From positions 62,001-126,000 of the forward strand of contig BGZK01001288.1 in the NCBI GenBank assembly GCA_005406025.1: a stretch of DNA of 64,000 bases. The letters run 5' to 3'. Below the pieces are notes generated by a model. It worked only from the letters and a program-made list of their open reading frames with translations, did not search any database and was not told the DNA's origin. The position numbers were made by a program, and so were the translations under genes. The stretch is from Eumeta japonica. Its lineage: Eukaryota > Arthropoda > Insecta > Lepidoptera > Psychidae. Of this stretch, positions 59,845 through 64,000 are shown piece by piece (the first letter of the stretch is position 1; the number at the start of each line of letters is the position of its first letter).

Positions 59845-62341
59845 GTGAGTGAATACGTCAGGTTGTATCATCCCACAATCCTATATCACGTTGAGGGGCT
59901 TACGGCTTAAGCCCCCCGCGCTGGTCCAGTTTAAGAGTTGTTAACGACCGTCGCCTACGACTTGCGGCTCGACTACTCAGCGAGGCGTGCTGCGAATGGT
60001 TTAATTTAAGTTTGACTCGAAAGTTGTTCCGCCCGTGCTCATGATTGAACCTGGATAGTTTCCAATAAAGCTGAATCAATAACATGCAAAACCGCAATTT
60101 TTATCTAGGTGTCCCGACAGAGATTAGGACACGGCAACCCTGTCCCAACGTAACACATCATAAAGGGCAATTTCTTTGTTTGTTTGCCCGTTAGTGTACT
60201 TAGGCGTAGCACAAGTATCTTTGAGCTGATTAAAGTGCTATTTTTCAATTCATAATCTATGGTGTAGTCCTATTGCCATTGCTCGCGCGATAACAAATCG
60301 TGTGTCCTGTTTTGGAGCGATGTGATCACATTTGAAATGTCTCCTAACAGAAATGCACGGTTTTCGCTGTCGGGTAATATTTCTTTAATCGTAAACAGCA
60401 TTAAAATAAGTGTGTGTGTTTGTCAGCTCCGGCGCACGACTGGACTTCACTCCTTACGAACGATTATAAAATAAGTAGATCAGCGAATGAGGGTAAATGA
60501 ATGCATTTTTTATATTACTTAATGCATGAATGGTAAATTTATTTATATTAATTATATAATGAATTCCTTAAAATATGTAACAAAACCACGAAAACATAAA
60601 CAATTATAATTTTTTGTTATCAAGTTTTAAGCAAGATTGATTTTATTCACCATTTACGTCGTCTTGCGTTGTATTTATTCCAAGAACAATATCGATATCA
60701 TTCAATATTGAAACAATTGGTTTGTGGTAACTAAAATATGATACATGGACTTCGGAAGATATATATGAATAGACAATTTATCTTATTTGTAAAAATTAGT
60801 TATAGACTCACCAAATTACTGCACCCACGTGTTTTTTAAATTCTGACTCACTATCCCTTGAAGAGGTTATTCCCATATTTTATGATATTTTGTAAACTTT
60901 ATTTATCTGTAAATTCTCTTAATATACACATAAATATCAATTTAATAGATATCAAAACTCCGCAAGTGACAATTGTTATTTAGTAACATTAAACGAATAA
61001 AATATATAATATAGTTATGTCGGCGATAGCGCGTAATGTATAGACATTACATATACTAGGGGATGCGCAAAATAAGTTGCGCATGAATATGGAGACTGTA
61101 TACGTATATAGACTCCATACACACGAGACTGAACCTTAACGTAACGTAACGCCAAGTTTGATTTTACTCCCCATGATTTTCCAAATCTTTGGCTTATATA
61201 TGAAAAATCGATTCTCAAGGAGGAAACTACAAAACAAAAAAACGTGGAATACATACTATACTCTATATAAAAAGAAATCATAGTGGCTAATTTTGCAATC
61301 AAAACAAAAAAACGTGGACCACATACTATACTCTATATAAAAAGAAATCATAGTGGCTAATTTTGCAATCAAAACAAAAAAACGTGGACCACATACTATA
61401 CTCTATATAAAAAGAAATCATAGTGGCTAATTTTGCAATCAAAACAAAAAAACGTGGACCACATACTATACTCTATATAAAAAGAAATCATAGTGGCTAA
61501 TTTTGCAATCAAAACAAAAAAACGTGGACCACATACTATACTCTATATAAAAAGAAATCATAGTGGCTAATTTTGCAATCATTATTTCGAAATACGGAAA
61601 AAGGAAGATTTTTTTGAATACTTGTCTATGTCAACAGAAACATTTGAATACATCTGCAATGAAATATGCAATGATTGTACTCGTTATAACCGTATTATTG
61701 TGAAACAAAGATTGGTGTTAACATTAAGGCAAGTTTTTTTAATAGCATCACGTTTTATACAGATCAGTAAATGCTCATGTAGACATTAATTGTAGTGCTT
61801 ATACCTAGGTACCTAGTTCATTAATGCAACGACTTAATATTCATATATTTTAATTAAGTACCTAATTTACTTATTTTACTCAAAATTAATTTACTTCTAT
61901 GCCCGTCTATGGCATATAAATAACAACCGCCCAAACGTGAATCGACCTCGCGCACCGGGTTATACGAAACCATAGGGTTCCGTACCACCATACAAAATAC
62001 ATGTGTGACGTATTAGGAAGAAAACTGTTTTTTTTTAATCAGCTCGATACGGTTAGTACGAGCCCACATTGTATTTTGCCGATGTTTATTGCTAGTTGTT
62101 TTGATAGACAGCTAATTTACCTACAGAACCCTAGAAAGGGATAAGACAGTTAAGGATATTGGTAATAAATGAATTTTCATGTTACAAATGAGCAATAGAA
62201 TAGAAATGGGGATCAGGATTTGTATAGCGAGTAGGATCTCGCTACATATGAATATGATAAAATCGGAATTATGAAAAGTACGGAACGCTAATGACAGGAA
62301 TCCGGTGTACGTTTTCACATATGTATGTGTTTCTTTATTAG
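59845..62341 (+). other. Intron of the ACSS3-like gene, 2.5 kb
   Basis: GT and AG ends. It holds the 70-bp tandem repeat at 61231-61580 and, just before it, short inverted pieces (tgcgcaaaataagttgcgca; ggagactgtatacgtatat). A weak GGAAT-type patch lies at about 62150-62310. No other gene. Confidence 0.8.
61231..61580. repeat. 70-bp tandem repeat, five copies
   Basis: aaaacaaaaaaacgtgga starts at 61231 and then every 70 bp to 61511. Copies 2-5 appear identical; copy 1 differs by two bases (aat for acc after cgtgg). The array is therefore young. Confidence 0.97.
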
Positions 62342-62487
62342 TTCGTGTATTACAAGACGATGGCACTGAATGCGTTCCTGGCGAAGTTGGTCGGCTGGCA
62401 GCCAAGTTGCCCCTGCCCCCAGGATTCGCATCCACTTTATGGCAAGCTGATGAAGGATTCAAGGAGATCTATTTTAAGTCGTATCCA
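62342..62487 (+). CDS. ACSS3: ACSS3-like exon, last one inside the window
   Basis: Acceptor TTTATTAG|TT and donor TATCCA|GTTAGT (phase 0). The translation RVLQDDGTECVPGEVGRLAA, KLPLPPGFASTLWQADEGFK and EIYFKSYP matches 'G.I..KLPLPPG....LW......F...YF..FP' just before the C-terminal domain. The next exon should start with the conserved GYY and lies beyond the window. Confidence 0.95.
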
Positions 62488-62811
62488 GTTAGTATTATGT
62501 TGATATCTACGTAAACGTATTAGCCTATATCTTTTCGTGATTGTGTTTATGATTGTTACAAGTCCATAGAGTAATTTATGTCTCTGACGATTTTAGTACT
62601 TTTAAAAGCTATAATTAAATTAGACTATGACCAGTAGGTAACGATCATTGCTACATATACATTAGAATATAATTAGTCGACATGTAGATTAGTACATAAT
62701 TAGTGAATATTATCGCTATCGACTTTAAATTTCGCAGAATATGCGGTCGAGGAAAAAGTTTATTCGTATTTTGTAAAAAAAATTCAAGATAATTTTCCAT
62801 CATATTTTATG

Positions 62812-63590
62812 TGAGTGGTCTAGCTTTATCATGGTGAAAAACCACACCCTCTCTCTTCATCAATTCCGACCGTCTTTTCTCTATTTCTTGCTTGAATCTC
62901 ATCAAATGTTAGCAGTAGAAATTCGAATTAAAGGTTTTGCCCGGGTTAAAAGCTTCTAATGAATAATACCCATCCGATCCCATCATACACATAGCATCAA
63001 CGTACTACGAGTGAACCCGGGTTTCTCTATAATCTGTGAAGCTTGCTTGCCTTTTGACCATGATCTTTTTCGCACGTTCTTGTCGTAGGTAATTCATTTT
63101 TCAATACCAGTGAGCAATCTTTTCAAAAACAGTCCTGTTTCATTACATTTCAATAGAGAATGGCATATAAGTACATGATTCATTACATTTCCATCAGTGA
63201 GCTCATATGGGATTCAAGTATCGAACTTTTTTGTATATCTAACTTTTTCAAATGGGTGAAAACTGTTTTGTGATCAATCTCCAGCTATGTCGTAAGGACT
63301 AATATGCTGATCTTGCTCTACTTTTTCCAAAATGGTATCGACTTTACTCTTAACAGGTTTACCAGAGCGAGCTTCATATTTGACGTCAAAATTACCGCAT
63401 TGAAAACGCTTGAACCAGTTTTGTGCTACTCTTACCGGCACTGCATTACGTTCATAAACGTCACAATTTTTTTCACGGCTTGTGTCGCATTTTTCCTTTT
63501 TCTATAATATAACTCCAAAATGTATCGAATTCCTACGTTAGATTCATTCATTTTGTTGGTCAGAAAACAAAAGAAAAATGGTGGGACACG
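62812..63590 (-). pseudogene. Mariner transposase remnant, nearly full N-terminal and middle part
   Basis: On the - strand the order is MNESNVGIRYILELYYRKRK, NATQAVKKI, VPVRVAQNWFKRF, GNFDVKYEARSGKPVKSKVD, ILEKVEQDQHIS, SLLKCNETGLFLKRLLTGIE, then ITYDKNVRKRSWSKGKQASQ and FHHDKARP. This is a mellifera/SETMAR-type mariner. The first catalytic Asp (in LLTGDEKW) is Ile, the following Trp is a stop, and other stops and frameshifts occur. The copy ends right after the second catalytic region. Confidence 0.85.
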
Positions 63591-63594
63591 CCGT

Positions 63595-63975
63595 TTAATG
63601 CCACCGAGCAATGTCATGAGCATCGCGGCATTGCTTCAACCTTCTATAATTAACAGGAGTGTCAACATCATACAAATATAGTTGTGCATAACATGTTGAG
63701 CGACCATATCTAGCAGTCATTGGACCTGCTTTGTAATAAAAAACATCATGTATTTTAAAAGGATAAACTCCATTTGTAACTGTATTGGAAATTTTAGCTT
63801 CTGAGCTAACCATAGCAAATGATGAATTGTATTTGCGAATGTTTTCAAAGTAATTTTTTGATTTATTTCTAGTACATTTTGTATAAAAAAATAGCCTTAC
63901 GCACTTAACGTTAATTTTATCTGTGTCAAATTTCACGTTCATCCGTTCGCTAAATTTCCTTAAAAAGGGGTACAA
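63595..63975 (-). pseudogene. Helitron protein, N-terminal fragment
   Basis: The 126-codon frame contains NYFENIRKYNSSFAMVSSEA, GVYPFKIHDVFYYKAGPMTA and CYAQLYLYDVD. These match the region ahead of the Rep domain in Helitron rolling-circle transposases ('F..NIR.YN...AFAS', 'G..F.I.G..YH..G', 'YAQLYI.D'). Homology ends at about 63620, where a mariner abuts, so the Rep and helicase parts are absent here. The true start may lie right of the window. Confidence 0.8.
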
Positions 63976-64000
63976 AGTTTTCGCTTCACGTATTAATATA

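Larger units (their letters stand above)
24408..64000 (+). other. ACSS3: ACSS3 orthologue, gene span (3' end outside window)
   Basis: Exons at 33536, 42066, 42990, 46086, 46794, 48926, 51628, 59697 and 62342, with a candidate first exon at 24408, read as one protein of the acyl-CoA synthetase (ANL, AMP-binding) superfamily. ACSS3 makes propionyl-CoA (and other short acyl-CoAs) from the acid, ATP and CoA through an acyl-adenylate; the mammalian enzyme is mitochondrial. All junction phases agree and the order follows the family without gaps. About 474 residues are encoded by the nine firm exons, against 686 for the human protein; the missing part is the C-terminal lid domain with the catalytic lysine motif, which must lie past 62487. 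Similarity to ACSS3 is clearly higher than to acetyl-CoA synthetase (ACSS1/2). Confidence 0.92.
62488..64000 (+). other. Start of the next ACSS3-like intron (partial)
   Basis: No further exon is found before the window ends. The right half is filled by a mariner and a Helitron remnant on the - strand. Confidence 0.75.

Noticed and set aside
59635..59871. 78-codon Arg/Ser-rich - strand frame and a 62-codon + frame
   Set aside because: Both are shadows of the GC-rich ACSS3-like exon at 59697-59844 in wrong frames.
61231..61580. CRISPR-like regular array
   Set aside because: The units are contiguous 70-bp repeats without unique spacers, in a eukaryotic intron.

Overview
The window is eukaryotic, AT-rich nuclear DNA from an insect, most likely a moth or butterfly (Lepidoptera). 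The insect call rests on two conserved, intron-split genes. The lepidopteran call rests on repeat families that I recognise from memory as common in that order, mainly the tail near 6060-6190 and the 'ggttccgta / tgtctgtccgtctg' repeat near 55150. No database search was possible. All host coding sequence found is on the + strand, in short GC-richer exons separated by AT-rich introns full of transposon debris.

Left part (1-5000): the last two coding exons of alpha-SNAP (1838-2011 and 4227-4376), encoding the C-terminal 107 residues and the stop codon. A likely piggyBac-type MITE (4426-4945) sits 49 bp after the stop and carries the first AATAAA downstream of it. From 5000 to about 24300 no host exon was recognised. 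This stretch holds a SINE/LINE tail, a decayed pogo/jerky-like DNA transposon with clear ends (10409-12357), a decayed hAT copy (about 18600-20290) interrupted by a long foldback element, and other repeats. A second copy of the foldback lies at 23090-23700 and a second hAT remnant at 26530-28495.

Right part (about 24400-64000): one large gene, the orthologue of ACSS3 (acyl-CoA synthetase short-chain family member 3, a propionyl-CoA synthetase in mammals). Nine exons (33536 to 62487) join in phase and align in order to the family, giving about 474 residues from the N-terminal region to just before the C-terminal domain. A further exon at 24408-24519 fits in phase but is less certain. The last exon or exons lie beyond the window. 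The introns contain a BEL/Pao retrotransposon gag with one in-frame stop, jockey-like and RTE-like LINE remnants, at least four mariner remnants (one a 660-bp deleted copy with intact ends inserted into a LINE), several tandem repeats and, at the right edge on the - strand, the N-terminal part of a Helitron protein.

The two host genes belong to unrelated processes (membrane fusion recycling; short-chain acyl activation) and nothing in the sequence links them functionally. The most interesting observations are the non-consensus residue in the ACSS3 nucleotide-binding loop, the foldback pair with complementary arm deletions, the transposon-derived polyadenylation signal of alpha-SNAP, the subterminal repeat set of the pogo-like element, and a spaced GCGGG motif series upstream of the BEL/Pao gag. 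I see no CRISPR, operon or bacterial-type system and no convincing new multi-gene system.
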